A DNA stretch of 32,307 bases from an uncultured Johnsonella sp. (GCA_900766185.1 CAAFUL010000102.1:1-32307), one strand, 5' to 3'; positions 6,119 through 13,613 are shown, counted from the stretch's first letter. The notes: generated from the sequence alone by a model not told the origin. Numbers and translations: made by a program.

Positions 6119-8303
6119 TGAAGTGTTACAAAGATTTAACAGAGTAAAGCGGCTAAATGGAAAATCCTACCAAGTAGAGTGTCCTTGTCATCCTGATAAG
6201 ACGCAAAGCCTTACCATAACTGACAAGGGCGATAAAATAGTTATGAAATGTCATACAGGTATCTGTAAGAATAAAGACATTATAGCAGCTGTAGGGCTTA
6301 CATTCAATGACTTAGGCAGCAGCAAAGCGCCTGCTGCCACTACATGGAAAGAGGATCTTATTAACTATGAAGGTAAGAACATAGAAGCGGTATATGATTA
6401 TACGGATGAAAACGGAAAGTACTTGTATAGTAAGGTGCGTTTTCAAGGCAAAGTTATAAGATATGTTACCGTAGATTATTCAAAAGATACTTATGAATTT
6501 GGAAAATCTGAAGATATTAAATCATGCATGTATAACTTACCTGCTACATTAAAAGCAATAAAAAAGGGGTTTCCTGTATACATTACAGAGGGAGAAAAGG
6601 ACGCTAACACACTTAAAAACTTAGGGCTTACAGCTACTACAGCCGGAAGTGTGAGTGACTGGAAGAAGTCTTATGCTAAGTACTTCATAGGTGCTAAGGT
6701 TGTAATACTGCCTGATAATGATGAAGCAGGGCTTAAGCTCAAGGATAAGATAATAAAGGATTTAAGACCCTTTGCACATTCCGTTAAGTCGGTTATAACA
6801 TCTAAGGCGGATAAGGGCGATGTAACGGACTATATAGATACAGAGAAACACAGCAAAGAGGATTTACAGAACCTTATTAATGAAGTTCCGGCAATAGTCG
6901 CCCCATGGATAGAGATAATAGAAAAGAAAGACGGTACAACCAAGCAGCGTGTAAACCCGGGATTGCTAAAGGCGTGTATAAGCGAACATTTAGACTATAA
7001 AACGGTTAAAGGTTTTTTTTACTGGTATGAAAACGGATATTATAAAAAGACAGATAAGGACACCGTAAAAGCTAAGATAATTGCATACATACCCGATAGC
7101 CTTATAAGTGATAACCTTATAAATAACATATATAGCCTTATGCTGGCTGATGATGAACATATAGCAAGGGAAGAGGATTTTAATACTAATGAAAACTACA
7201 TAAACTTTAGGAACGGACTTTATAACATTGCCACTAAGTCATTAGAACCGCATGACAGCAGTATATTATACAGCCGTCAAGTTAATACGGATTATGTACC
7301 GGATGCCGCATTAGCTAAAACAAGTACATTTACTAAATTTATATGTGATTTATGTAAAGATGAAAGCGGCATTGTAGATCGGGAAAGATACAACACATTG
7401 GCAGAGATTGCAGGACTTGCGATATCTAATATATATGGATACAGAACCAAAAAAGCGGCAATTTTACATAGTCCTGTAGGTAACACCGGTAAAAGTCAAT
7501 TTGTAGCACTGATAGCACTTTTAATAGGAGCTGCCAATATAGAAAATATTCCATTACAAAATATGAACGAAGATAAGGGGCGTTTTGTCTTTGCTAATGC
7601 CGAACTAATAAGGCTTATCATAAACGGAGACCAAGGCAAGGCGACCATAAAAGACAGCTCAATATTTAAATCAATAACCGGCGGCGATTATATCAAAACC
7701 GAAGCTAAGGGAAAAGATGTAAAAGCACTTATATTCAAGGGCTTTATAATCATAGCTTGTAATGATTTGCCATATATTGCAGATGATAAAGGCGAACATG
7801 TATATAGGCGATTTCATATAGTGCCTTGTACTCATGAAGTACCTGAAAAAGAACGAGATCCCGAAATACTAAACAAAATGCTTGAGGAGTTACCGGCTAT
7901 AGTCAATTGGGCTATAGAGGGCTTGCATAGGCTTATATCTAATCGCTACAACTTTACAGAAGTGGCAGCAGGCAAGGAATACATAGAAAATTACAGAAAA
8001 TCAAGTGATACAGTGTTCAGTTTCCTTATAGATGAGGGGTACATAATCACTAAGAACTTTGATGATAAGTTAAGTAAAAAAGCACTGTTTACAGCCTATA
8101 GTACCTATTGTACTGAAAATGAGCGTACAAGGGTGGGAGTGCAGCAGTTCGGCGAGAGGGTAACAAAGCTTACAGGGTACCCAATAGTAAGAACATTTGT
8201 AAATAATATGCGTGATTATTTTGTGCAAGGTATAAAAATGGATAATGACGGTTTTAGGGCGGCTACTTATGAGCAGGAAAATATATTTAATAATACAAGG
8301 TAA
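6105..8303 (+). CDS. Primase-helicase (TOPRIM plus D5-like SF3 helicase)
   Basis: A 732-residue replication protein that should recognise the element origin, prime and unwind it. The N-terminus has a zinc-ribbon-like cluster, CPCHPDK (about 26-32) and CHTGIC (about 50-55). TOPRIM signatures follow: YITEGEKDANTL (about 158-169) and LPDNDEAG (about 200-207). The C-terminal half has a D5-type helicase with Walker A GNTGKSQ (about 457-464) and the CNDLP...YRRFHIVP sensor region (about 550-575). The frame is open from 6081, but ATG 6105 follows GCGGGGG and removes an unlikely leader. The clustered TATCCC repeats directly after the stop support an adjacent origin, as in satellite rep-ori modules. 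Confidence 0.92.
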   Translation: MLTIDEVLQRFNRVKRLNGKSYQVECPCHPDKTQSLTITDKGDKIVMKCHTGICKNKDIIAAVGLTFNDLGSSKAPAATTWKEDLINYEGKNIEAVYDYTDENGKYLYSKVRFQGKVIRYVTVDYSKDTYEFGKSEDIKSCMYNLPATLKAIKKGFPVYITEGEKDANTLKNLGLTATTAGSVSDWKKSYAKYFIGAKVVILPDNDEAGLKLKDKIIKDLRPFAHSVKSVITSKADKGDVTDYIDTEKHSKEDLQNLINEVPAIVAPWIEIIEKKDGTTKQRVNPGLLKACISEHLDYKTVKGFFYWYENGYYKKTDKDTVKAKIIAYIPDSLISDNLINNIYSLMLADDEHIAREEDFNTNENYINFRNGLYNIATKSLEPHDSSILYSRQVNTDYVPDAALAKTSTFTKFICDLCKDESGIVDRERYNTLAEIAGLAISNIYGYRTKKAAILHSPVGNTGKSQFVALIALLIGAANIENIPLQNMNEDKGRFVFANAELIRLIINGDQGKATIKDSSIFKSITGGDYIKTEAKGKDVKALIFKGFIIIACNDLPYIADDKGEHVYRRFHIVPCTHEVPEKERDPEILNKMLEELPAIVNWAIEGLHRLISNRYNFTEVAAGKEYIENYRKSSDTVFSFLIDEGYIITKNFDDKLSKKALFTAYSTYCTENERTRVGVQQFGERVTKLTGYPIVRTFVNNMRDYFVQGIKMDNDGFRAATYEQENIFNNTR

Positions 8304-8304
8304 A

Positions 8305-8518
8305 TTATCCCTAAATCGTATTACAGAAATGGGATACAAAAAGGGATAATAACCGTTACACATGGGTAAGCATATTTGTATAAATTGTAACTATCCCAAT
8401 TTTGTTAAGTATTATCCCTAAATTATCCCTAAAAAAATAGTAAAAATGGGATAATAAAAAAGCCCTGTTTATAGTGCTTAGTGATATGTTTTTATATTAT
8501 TATCCCTACTATCCCATA
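8305..8518. other. Iteron cluster, candidate replication origin
   Basis: At least nine copies of TATCCC or GGGATA occur on both strands in ~215 bases. Many are in the longer form TTATCCCTAAA: 8305-8315, 8342-8352 (complement), 8411-8420, 8421-8430, 8448-8457 (complement), 8500-8507, 8510-8515, plus partial copies at 8331 and 8392. Flanking DNA is extremely AT-rich, with a nearly pure A/T stretch around 8520-8570. The position right after the primase-helicase gene matches iteron origins of phage satellites. An open frame crosses this stretch (8474-8698) but lacks a convincing start. Confidence 0.65.
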
Positions 8519-8690
8519 TTATTTATAGTTATAAAAAATAAATATAAAAATATATTATATATAGAGAGAGAAAAGGGAGTTAAAAAAAGTTGGGATTCTT
8601 GGGATAGAACAAATATATATTCTATTGTAACGAATAATAACAAGCTTAAAGATTGGCTCAAAATTGAGCCGAAGTTTACAGAGGTGGAAT

Positions 8691-9026
8691 ATGAATAAAA
8701 ATCAGCAATATTTATATGGCTATGCAATTTATAGAGATACTAACGGAATTGTGCATGTTGATTGCATAACAGATCTTAAAGAAAGAGTCATGATATATAA
8801 CAACAATAAAAACTTAATCATTGAAATAGTCAAGGGGATCAGTGCAAGAAATAATTTTAAGCTGTTAGCTGTGGCTAAGGTGATGTACACCGGTGTAGCA
8901 GTTGCAGAGGTTTACACTATGAAAGGTGTTTTTCCAGGTGAATTTTCTAAAGAATTAGATGCAACACTTGAAAAACATTTTAACCTTATCCCCGGAGATA
9001 TTGAGCATGCTTTTATAGGTTTTTAA
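8691..9026 (+). CDS. Hypothetical protein, 111 aa
   Basis: Starts at the ATG at 8691 with GAGGTGG six bases upstream. A mixed alpha/beta-looking soluble protein beginning MNKNQQYLYGYAIYR, with an aliphatic middle (KLLAVAKVMYTGVAVAEVY) and an acidic end. There are no membrane segments or cysteine motifs. I do not recognise a family. It is part of the rightward operon after the putative origin. After its stop, 9027-9232 holds only a 13-codon frame (MPKYHRAAAAGRK) and two GGCAGCAG-type octamers. Confidence 0.6.
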   Translation: MNKNQQYLYGYAIYRDTNGIVHVDCITDLKERVMIYNNNKNLIIEIVKGISARNNFKLLAVAKVMYTGVAVAEVYTMKGVFPGEFSKELDATLEKHFNLIPGDIEHAFIGF

Positions 9027-9232
9027 TCAATAGGGGCTAAATATGCCAAAATATCACAGAGCTGCTGCTGCCGGGAGAAAGTAATAAGCTTTTTTCTGTA
9101 ACGCCTATAGTTCTTTCGGTAACGAATTAAATGTTAGGTTTTATTAGGTTTTAGAGATTTCAGAGACTATAAAAAGGCAGCAGCTAAGAATAATCGGACA
9201 TTGAAACACACGCACGAGAAAGGAATAAATAA

Positions 9233-9463
9233 ATGACTGAAAGAGATATTGAACGCAAGTATGAAGCAATGCTTTGTGAATTTGAGCGAATAAATCAGGC
9301 AAGTTGGAAATATTCAGAGGTTGGGAGAGTACTTGGAACACGGATCGGGGGAAGTCGTACTATAGAAATTATGAAAGTTCAGAGAATGGACGAACTTATA
9401 ATTGTAATGCAAGATATATTGAATGAATTGAAGAAGTTAAATGAAAGGGGCAAGGATGAATAG
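9233..9463 (+). CDS. Hypothetical protein, 76 aa
   Basis: A short charged helical protein (MTERDIERKYEAMLCEFERIN... to LNELKKLNERGKDE) with heptad-like Leu/Ile spacing near the end that could form a coiled coil. AGAAAGGAA lies about 7 bases upstream. Its end overlaps the antirepressor start (9456), which indicates translational coupling. The function is unknown. Confidence 0.6.
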   Translation: MTERDIERKYEAMLCEFERINQASWKYSEVGRVLGTRIGGSRTIEIMKVQRMDELIIVMQDILNELKKLNERGKDE

Positions 9464-10265
9464 TATACAGGTATTCAATAATACAGAGCTTGGAGCGGTT
9501 AGAACTTTAAGCATAGAGGGCGAACCTTGGTTTGTTGGTAAGGATATAGCCGAAGCGTTGGGATATGTAGAAACCGCTAATATGCGTAAACTTTTAGATG
9601 AATATGAATATAAAGAAATAGACCCGCAAAATGCCCAATTTGCGGGGTTCGTCCAAAACGGACGGCTTGAACCTAACAAGAATGTAAGAAGAATGTTACT
9701 AGTAAATGAAAGCGGCTTATATTCTGCTATATTTAGTAGCACGCTAGAAAATGCAAAGAAGTTTAAGCGTTGGGTAACAAGTGAAGTACTCCCAAGCATA
9801 AGAAGAACCGGAAGTTATAAGGTTGAGAATTTAGAGAGTGTCAACGCTGCTATAAATATTTTAAGCAGGTTACTTGATGATGCAGGTTGTAGCAGTGAAA
9901 TAAAGCTATTAACGGCTAAACAAATATATGAGAGGGCTGGCATTGCTATAGATTATGACATTAAGGCGGATAAACCTTACTATGATACCGAACAGATGGC
10001 AAGGAAATTAGGTATATATGTTAAGAGTTCCGGAAAGCCCGCAAGTAAGGCGGTAAATGAGATTATAAGGCGTATAGGTGTGGACGCTAAAGACTGTATG
10101 GATACCTGGGAGAAAAAGGGAAACTGGCAAGGAACTGTAACCAAATACAGCGAAACTGTTATAAATAGAGTCAGTGAATGGCTAAAAGAAAATGCCTATC
10201 CTAATAGGATTGAGTATATACAGGGTAATAATGAATGTAAAAGTTATCATGTGGTATATATGTGA
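9456..10265 (+). CDS. BRO-N phage antirepressor
   Basis: A 269-residue protein. The N-terminal ~105 residues are a clear BRO-N domain (EPWFVGKDIAEALGY, then NESGLYSAIF and KFKRWVTSEVLPSIRRTGSY). The C-terminal part, from about 120, has a second DNA/protein-binding region with an ARKLGIYVKSSGKPASKAVNEIIRR helix pair, as in KilA/Ant-type antirepressors. ATG 9456 is chosen because AAAGGGG lies directly upstream; the ATG at 9441 overlaps that site. It probably antagonises the CI-like repressor, which lacks its own cleavage domain, and so helps induction. Confidence 0.9.
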   Translation: MNSIQVFNNTELGAVRTLSIEGEPWFVGKDIAEALGYVETANMRKLLDEYEYKEIDPQNAQFAGFVQNGRLEPNKNVRRMLLVNESGLYSAIFSSTLENAKKFKRWVTSEVLPSIRRTGSYKVENLESVNAAINILSRLLDDAGCSSEIKLLTAKQIYERAGIAIDYDIKADKPYYDTEQMARKLGIYVKSSGKPASKAVNEIIRRIGVDAKDCMDTWEKKGNWQGTVTKYSETVINRVSEWLKENAYPNRIEYIQGNNECKSYHVVYM

Positions 10266-10330
10266 TGATGAATAAGGCATATTTTACCGGGAAATATTAA
10301 ACGAACAGAGAGCGAACAAAGAGAAATTAC

Positions 10331-10367
10331 AAAAAGGGTACTGATTAAGTTAGTATCCTTTTATTTT
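10331..10367 (+). terminator. Terminator after the antirepressor
   Basis: AAAGGGTACT pairs with AGTATCCTTT (10 bp with one G-U), with loop GATTAAGTT, followed by TATTTT. It lies about 65 bases past the antirepressor stop and closes the rightward replication operon. Confidence 0.75.
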
Positions 10368-10799
10368 GCTTTGAAGTGTGGACGAACTGAGGAAAAAATA
10401 AAAAACTGCTGCCTTGTGAAGTATGCCTTTACTGAAATCAAGTAAAAGGAACTTGTCAAAACTTGACATAAAAACAGCATATACAAGCTTTATATCTGTA
10501 ATGTGCCTATTCCTTGAAAAAACAGGGGTAAATACAGCTGTTAAGTGCTTAAGTGTTTTGTATAGGCTGGAACTAAAACCGCCTTAAACGGCTTGTATTT
10601 TGATTGCAAGACCTATCCGAGTATTTAAGCCTAACTTTCAGCTTAATTGTTTGGTTGGCAGCAGTGCAAACAATATTACTGTAATGCCCTTATTCTTTAC
10701 GCTATAGGGGAAAAATTAAACGATTAGTGCTTTATGCTACAAGATATAGATAAAATATAAAAGCGTCTTAAACGGCTTCTATTTGATGATTTAGGGGTA
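10368..10799. other. Gene-free stretch with dispersed repeats
   Basis: No ORF with a ribosome-binding site. It has two copies of the CCTTAAACGGCTTGTATTT-type repeat (10582-10600 exact, about 10766-10783 near), two GGCAGCAG-type octamers (10406-10413, 10657-10664), the dyad TGTCAA/TTGACA near 10456-10470 and one copy of ATCTGTAATGT at about 10494. Confidence 0.4.
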
Positions 10800-11268
10800 T
10801 GCAGAAAGTTCCGCAACCCTATGTATTAATCTGTAATGTACTAAGCACACTAACCAATAGTTACAGTGCCTTAATTCCTTATCGAATATACAATCTGCCG
10901 AAAGTTCGGCTGAATTGAATTAAGCGGAAAGTTCCGCCGAATTACACCGACCCGAAAGTTAGGGCGAGCTATATTGAACTTACTCAAAAAATGAGTAGGT
11001 TCGGTATGTCCTCAATTTTAAGGGGATCTATTTAATACCGTAGGAACTCAACGCAAAAATGCGTTCAGTTAAGCTTAACTTTCAGCTGAACTCAACAATC
11101 CTTAGTGCAGGTCATAACTAGGAAAGCGTAACTTTACGCTTTCGGTTAGGTGTTAAATTTGGTCGAAAATGTCCGAGTTCAATTCGTAGCTTAACTTTAA
11201 GCCGCCACTAAGCTGACCTTACATTTAGTAACCAGAGGTATAACAAAACGTTATGCCATTATAGGGCT

Positions 11269-11447
11269 ACTGTAAAGCACCGTAGCCATAGAGGGACGGA
11301 AACGGAAGACTTAACGACGAGGTCCTTTCAAGGGACCACCTTTAGAAATGATAACCCCAATAAGGGGACGGAAACGAATTCAAAAACTCAGGGACAAATT
11401 GACCTTGAGTTGTTTAGAAATGATAACCCCGATAAGGGGACGGAATA
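11269..11447. repeat. CRISPR-like repeats with exact 72-bp period
   Basis: 11341-11375 and 11413-11447 share 32 of the first 33 bases: TTTAGAAATGATAACCCC, one variable base, then ATAAGGGGACGGAA. A degenerate third copy at 11269-11303 keeps GGGACGGAAAC at its end. All three ends are 72 bases apart, giving two 37-bp intervals. On the minus strand the repeat reads GTTTCCGTCCCC..GGGG, resembling type III-like CRISPR repeats with an internal palindrome. Each interval, however, carries its own hairpin, there are no cas genes, and the neighbouring DNA is full of hairpins. A mini-array or its relic is possible but not established. Confidence 0.4.
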
Positions 11448-11478
11448 TTTTTCCGAACCTTTGTACTGTAAGGGTACT

Positions 11479-11599
11479 AATAAAGTTAGTGCTAATAAAG
11501 TTAGTACCAATAAAGTTAGTACCAATAAAGTTAGTACCAATAAAGTTAGTACCAATAAAGTTAGTACCAATAAAGTTAGTACCACATAAAGTTAGTACC
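11479..11599. repeat. 15-bp tandem repeat, eight units
   Basis: The unit AATAAAGTTAGTACC repeats head to tail. Unit 1 ends GCT, units 2-7 are identical and unit 8 carries a one-base insertion (ACATAAAG...). Adjacent units can fold as GTAC-AA/TTAGTAC hairpins. Since 15 is a multiple of three, both strands stay open and produce spurious ORFs with five-residue repeats. Confidence 0.9.
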
Positions 11600-11987
11600 A
11601 CATACTTACGCTCAAAAATGAGCACAAGTATTGAGGTGGTTAAATGCCACCCCATAAAACAGATACGCACAAAGTCCGTATCACATCAGAAAGCAATATA
11701 ATTTAACCTCTGCCATAGATGTAAATATTACTTACTCCCTTAAGGTTAATAAATAGCTGACATCCTCGGATACCATAACGGTAGTCGAGAGCCTAAACAT
11801 TACTTACTCAATAGTATGCTAAAGGGTAGAGGAGTGTAAAAAAGTTTAATTGTACCTTTTCACGACCGCCGCCCCTCAATTTTTTACATAAATTTCTAAA
11901 AACTGCTACAAAGTAAAGCGGTAACGGTTAAGAAGTGCATCCGGTACATAAGAATTACAAGGGCATTACAGATAGTAACCCCCTTAA

Positions 11988-12023
11988 GGAAATAAAAAGG
12001 ATACACATAAAGTGCGTACCCTT
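11988..12023 (-). terminator. Minus-strand terminator 1
   Basis: Read on the minus strand, AAGGGTACGCA pairs with TGTGTATCCTT (11 bp, two G-U) around loop CTTTA and is followed by TTTTATTT. It lies downstream of the RHH gene. A near-identical copy follows at 12026-12061. Confidence 0.6.
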
Positions 12024-12025
12024 GA

Positions 12026-12061
12026 GAAAATAAAAAGGATACGTACAAAGTCCGCACCCTT
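12026..12061 (-). terminator. Minus-strand terminator 2
   Basis: Minus strand: AAGGGTGCGGA pairs with TACGTATCCTT, with one mismatch and two G-U pairs, followed by TTTTTATTTT. It is a diverged duplicate of the hairpin at 11988-12023, so the RHH transcript meets this copy first and the other as backup. Confidence 0.55.
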
Positions 12062-12137
12062 AAATACTATATTTTACTAGAATTTTATGACCATGCTTAA
12101 AAACTGGTCATCACTTACTTAGACAACTATCAAAGTA

Positions 12138-12170
12138 AAAGGGGGTTCTTTTAAAGCACCCCCTTTGTGT
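12138..12170 (+). terminator. Terminator closing the hairpin field
   Basis: Perfect 9-bp stem AAAGGGGGT (12138-12146) / ACCCCCTTT (12158-12166), then GTGTTGTTT. On the + strand it would end any long rightward transcript through the hairpin field; no gene precedes it closely. Confidence 0.65.
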
Positions 12171-12228
12171 TGTTTATCCGATTTTCGGAAAAACTTCAAG
12201 GTATCTGTGAAGCACCGACCCCTTACAG

Positions 12229-12441
12229 CTATAGCAAGTTATCACGTTCTATTTTTTCATCCGCTGCCGTCTGCATGAACTTAGACAAGCTTAAATCTGC
12301 CTTTTCTGCTGCCGACTGATATTTTTCCTTTACCTCTGGCTTAACTCTAAACTTAACCTCTGCATAATTTGCTTTTATATATTTTTGAGTAGCCTTGTTT
12401 TGAGCTTGTGAATACTTGCTTTTCTTTTTTTCCTCTGGCAA
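12229..12441 (-). CDS. Ribbon-helix-helix-like repressor
   Basis: A 70-residue protein, strongly basic at the N-terminus (PEEKKKSKYSQAQNKATQKY). The C-terminal part AEVKFRVKPEVKEKYQSAAEKADLSLSKFMQTAADEKI has the beta-strand then two-helix pattern of Arc/CopG-type RHH proteins. The start is TTG at 12441 with AAGGGGG seven bases upstream; the frame extends to 12540 but the extra residues cross the promoter. Three palindromes upstream, one covering its own -35, point to autoregulation and control of the divergent HIRAN gene. Plasmid/phage copy-control and partition regulators of this size are similar in type. Confidence 0.7.
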   Translation of the reverse strand: MPEEKKKSKYSQAQNKATQKYIKANYAEVKFRVKPEVKEKYQSAAEKADLSLSKFMQTAADEKIERDNLL

Positions 12442-12511
12442 TTTCTTACCCCCTTTTTTATTTTTATATGCAATCTTATATAAAAATGCACCTATTCCAC
12501 CTTGCACATTT

Positions 12512-12540
12512 ATTATACTAAAAGTCAATATTGGACGCAA
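12512..12540 (-). promoter_or_regulatory. Promoter of the RHH gene
   Basis: On the minus strand the -35 is TTGCGT (12540-12535), the spacer 17 bases and the -10 TATAAT (12517-12512). The -35 lies inside the first ATATTG-n4-CAATAT palindrome. Confidence 0.65.
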
Positions 12541-12619
12541 TATATAAAGTATACAAAAATAACTATATTGGATGCAATATATTTAGCTATTATGCGAATA
12601 GATATATTGGACGCAATAT
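12528..12619. promoter_or_regulatory. Three ATATTG-n4-CAATAT operators
   Basis: ATATTGGACGCAATAT at 12528-12543 and 12604-12619, and ATATTGGATGCAATAT at 12565-12580. They are spaced 37 and 39 bases apart, roughly 3.5-3.7 helical turns, between the divergent RHH and HIRAN genes. The spacing suggests cooperative binding or iteron-like wrapping. Confidence 0.8.
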
Positions 12620-12658
12620 AGTATACTATTCTTACAAACAAGAAAGGAGTAAGGAAAT

Positions 12659-13102
12659 ATGAAAGGGCAGCAGATAACCAATATAAGAAAAGCGGTTTGT
12701 ATAATGGCTAATGAGTTAAGAAAGACCGGATTAAACTTGCCTGCTGCATTTGTAAAGGCATGGAGACGAGTAAAAGAAAGCATGACAGTAAGAGCAGCCG
12801 GGGTTACATTTAAGAACAGGCAGGAAATATTAAAGTTTTTGTCACAATTCAAGCTTGAGGACTTAAACATAAGCCTTAAAAGAGAGCCTGATAACGCTTA
12901 TGATCATAACGCAATACAGGTTATAGCTCATATCAAGTCAATAAGGAAACAAGCACATATAGGATACATTCCTAAGGGCTTAAGCAATGAATTAGCAAAG
13001 GTAATTGATAAGGGGGTGAATATAACGGCTAATATGTTAGGAGTAATAGGCGGATACTTATATAAAGAGAGTTACGGACTGCTGTTAAACATTTCCATAT
13101 AA
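12659..13102 (+). CDS. Stand-alone HIRAN-domain protein
   Basis: A 147-residue protein. An N-terminal helical segment (about 1-40, basic) is followed by a HIRAN domain: VRAAGVTFKNRQEILKFL, then SLKREPDNAYDHNAIQVIA and HIGYIPKGLSNELA. HIRAN domains bind DNA 3' ends in helicases such as HLTF; small solitary versions occur on phages and mobile elements with unknown roles. AAAGGAG lies about ten bases before the ATG. It is expressed divergently from the RHH repressor through three shared operators. An inferred role is recognition of DNA ends or damaged/replicating DNA on behalf of the element. Confidence 0.8.
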   Translation: MKGQQITNIRKAVCIMANELRKTGLNLPAAFVKAWRRVKESMTVRAAGVTFKNRQEILKFLSQFKLEDLNISLKREPDNAYDHNAIQVIAHIKSIRKQAHIGYIPKGLSNELAKVIDKGVNITANMLGVIGGYLYKESYGLLLNISI

Positions 13103-13181
13103 ATGTATGCAATAACAAAGTAAATGTATACGGTAACGGAATTAACAGTTACAGAAATAATATACTAAGAGAGGTGAAAGC

Positions 13182-13451
13182 ATGGAAAGAAACATAAACA
13201 TAGATTTTCTTAAGGTTGACGAGTTGGTAAATGGAGCAAGTAATTACATGGAATTTATAAGGGTTCTTTTATCGGATGCAGATCTAATTAATTACTTAAA
13301 TGCAGATAATGCCCTTAACTATGCAATGTATAAAAAAACGGCATTATGCAAGTTTGAGATGTTACGAGAGTTTGCAACAAATCTTAATAAACATATAAGA
13401 GGACTTGAACAGTGTATAGGGGAAGCAAACAAAGAGGAAAAGAGGGGGTAA
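13182..13451 (+). CDS. Hypothetical protein, 89 aa
   Basis: An acidic, helical, soluble protein (NIDFLKVDELVNGASNYMEFIRVLLSDADLI is its early part) with no membrane segment. GAGAGGTG precedes the ATG by about five bases. Its stop overlaps the ribosome-binding site of the next small ORF, so the two form one operon. I do not recognise the family. Confidence 0.55.
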   Translation: MERNINIDFLKVDELVNGASNYMEFIRVLLSDADLINYLNADNALNYAMYKKTALCKFEMLREFATNLNKHIRGLEQCIGEANKEEKRG

Positions 13452-13454
13452 GGT

Positions 13455-13613
13455 ATGACAAGGGGTACAGCAGAACACATGATTAAACATAATTTAGATA
13501 AACTTGATGATAACTGGATAAGGTTTTTTTGGGCTGTAGTTACCAAGGAATTAAGCAGAAGAGAAAAGGCAAGAAGAGAAGTAAAAGCACAGAAAAGCAG
13601 GCACGTATTTTAA
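13455..13613 (+). CDS. Small basic hypothetical protein, 52 aa
   Basis: Starts MTRGTAEHMIKHNLDKLDD and ends in an Arg/Lys-rich tail (SRREKARREVKAQKSRHVF). GAGGGGGTAAGG lies right before the ATG and covers the stop of the preceding gene, four bases away. The highly charged C-terminus suggests nucleic-acid contact. A terminator follows within 20 bases, which supports it as the last gene of this short operon. The function is unknown. Confidence 0.55.
   Translation: MTRGTAEHMIKHNLDKLDDNWIRFFWAVVTKELSRREKARREVKAQKSRHVF

Larger units (their letters stand above)
10800..12190. other. Non-coding hairpin field, about 1.4 kb
   Basis: A run of 20 or more short, mostly perfect stem-loops with no credible gene. 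Clear examples: GCCGAAAGTTCGGC 10897-10910, GCGGAAAGTTCCGC 10924-10937, GAACTTACTCA/TGAGTAGGTTC 10976-11002, AACGCA/TGCGTT 11050-11065, GAAAGCGTAA/TTACGCTTTC 11122-11143, GCTTAACTTTAAGC 11189-11202, GGTATAAC/GTTATGCC 11237-11257, GGCTAC/GTAGCC 11265-11287, GGTCC/GGACC 11321-11337, AACTCAGGG/CCTTGAGTT 11385-11411, ATACTT-GCTCA/TGAGC-AAGTAT 11602-11631, GGTGG/CCACC 11635-11651, TGACCA/TGGTCA 12088-12110. Many share an AACTTT/AAAGTT core. G-U pairs favour the + strand at 10.98-11.41 kb and the - strand near 12 kb. The function is unknown. Confidence 0.7.

Noticed and set aside
8474..8698. 74-codon frame overlapping the origin region
   Set aside because: The start lacks a ribosome-binding site and its first half is the A/T-rich iteron region. 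The last ~25 codons (KLKDWLKIEPKFTEVEYE) look protein-like and overlap the next gene, so a truncated or non-standard gene cannot be excluded.
9043..9084. 13-codon frame MPKYHRAAAAGRK
   Set aside because: A weak GGGG lies upstream, but it is too short and of low complexity to support as a gene.
11380..11670. Minus-strand frame with TNFIG repeats, pentapeptide-like
   Set aside because: Same minisatellite artefact; the match to the pentapeptide-repeat consensus is coincidental, with no ribosome-binding site or flanking domain.
11348..11701. Open frame with repeated VPIKL units
   Set aside because: It is the translation of the 15-bp tandem repeat and flanking hairpins; no ribosome-binding site, and the opposite strand is open for the same reason.
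12583..12870. Minus-strand frame opposite the HIRAN gene
   Set aside because: A shadow of the real + strand gene with no ribosome-binding site.
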